This document shows positions 31,679 through 31,783 of a stretch of 31,783 nt of DNA, piece by piece. A model generated the notes under the pieces. It did no database searches and was not told where the DNA came from. It saw nothing but the letters and a program-made list of their open reading frames with translations. Source of the stretch: Paraglomus occultum (lineage: Eukaryota; Glomeromycota; Glomeromycetes; Paraglomerales; Paraglomeraceae); NCBI GenBank assembly GCA_910592205.1, contig CAJVPJ010000258.1, positions 1-31,783 of the forward strand. The letters are read 5' to 3'. The translations under genes and the position numbers were made by a program. Within the stretch, counting starts at the first letter, position 1. Each line of letters begins with the position of its first letter.

Positions 31679-31783
31679 TCAGGATATATTTTGCCGGAAG
31701 CAGGTTAAAATGGAAAATATCGATATTTATTAATGCTATAATGTCAATATTTATTGATATTAATATGTATTGATATGGTACTA

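Noticed and set aside
1-31783. tRNA, rRNA or CRISPR features
   Set aside because: No cloverleaf with a convincing TTCGA arm, no rRNA-like stretch and no regularly spaced direct repeats were seen by eye.

Overview
The window looks like nuclear DNA of an arbuscular-mycorrhizal fungus (Glomeromycotina, most likely Rhizophagus or a close relative). This is inferred from an AT-rich background, short spliceosomal introns, a MATA-type HMG-box gene, a PD-(D/E)XK-like (Crinkler/CR-effector style) gene, a fused PD-(D/E)XK-like plus kinase-like gene, and many decayed open frames. All gene models were built by eye from reading frames, splice consensus and intron phase; no search was run.

Layout. 0.9-1.8 kb: a MATA_HMG gene (+). 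2.4-3.15 kb: a four-exon gene for a small two-helix membrane protein (-). 3.4-3.7 kb: a TA-flanked MITE with 26-bp terminal inverted repeats. 4-6.7 kb: one small candidate gene and relics. 6.7-7.0 kb: a two-exon candidate small secreted peptide (+), facing a secreted, probably GPI-anchored Ser/Thr-rich protein (7017-7923, -). 10.07-14.86 kb: the anchor of the window, an 18-exon EFL1 (RIA1) gene for the GTPase that helps release eIF6/Tif6 from pre-60S ribosomes. 15.4-18.2 kb: a poorly resolved gene, an orphan antisense exon and a six-exon PD-(D/E)XK-like gene. 20.07-22.15 kb: a four-exon disordered protein ending in a CaaX box (-), with its frame broken at a G8 run. 24.4-28.1 kb: mostly gene relics, partly of ambiguous strand. 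28.9-30.5 kb: a three-exon kinase-like protein with an N-terminal PD-(D/E)XK-like region. The last kilobase holds two broken reading frames.

The most notable observation is in EFL1. Two of its 17 introns carry minor-spliceosome (U12-type) signals. One begins ATATCCTT, ends AC and has a TTCCTTGAC branch site; the other begins GTATCCTTTT and ends AG. Both restore the frame and family alignment. A second point is a three-copy dispersed sequence (2406-2455, 15251-15355, 16421-16518): two copies sit just upstream of start codons, and one supplies the C-terminus of a gene read in antisense.

The genes do not form one pathway. One housekeeping ribosome-biogenesis gene sits among lineage-specific families typical of fast-evolving parts of these genomes.
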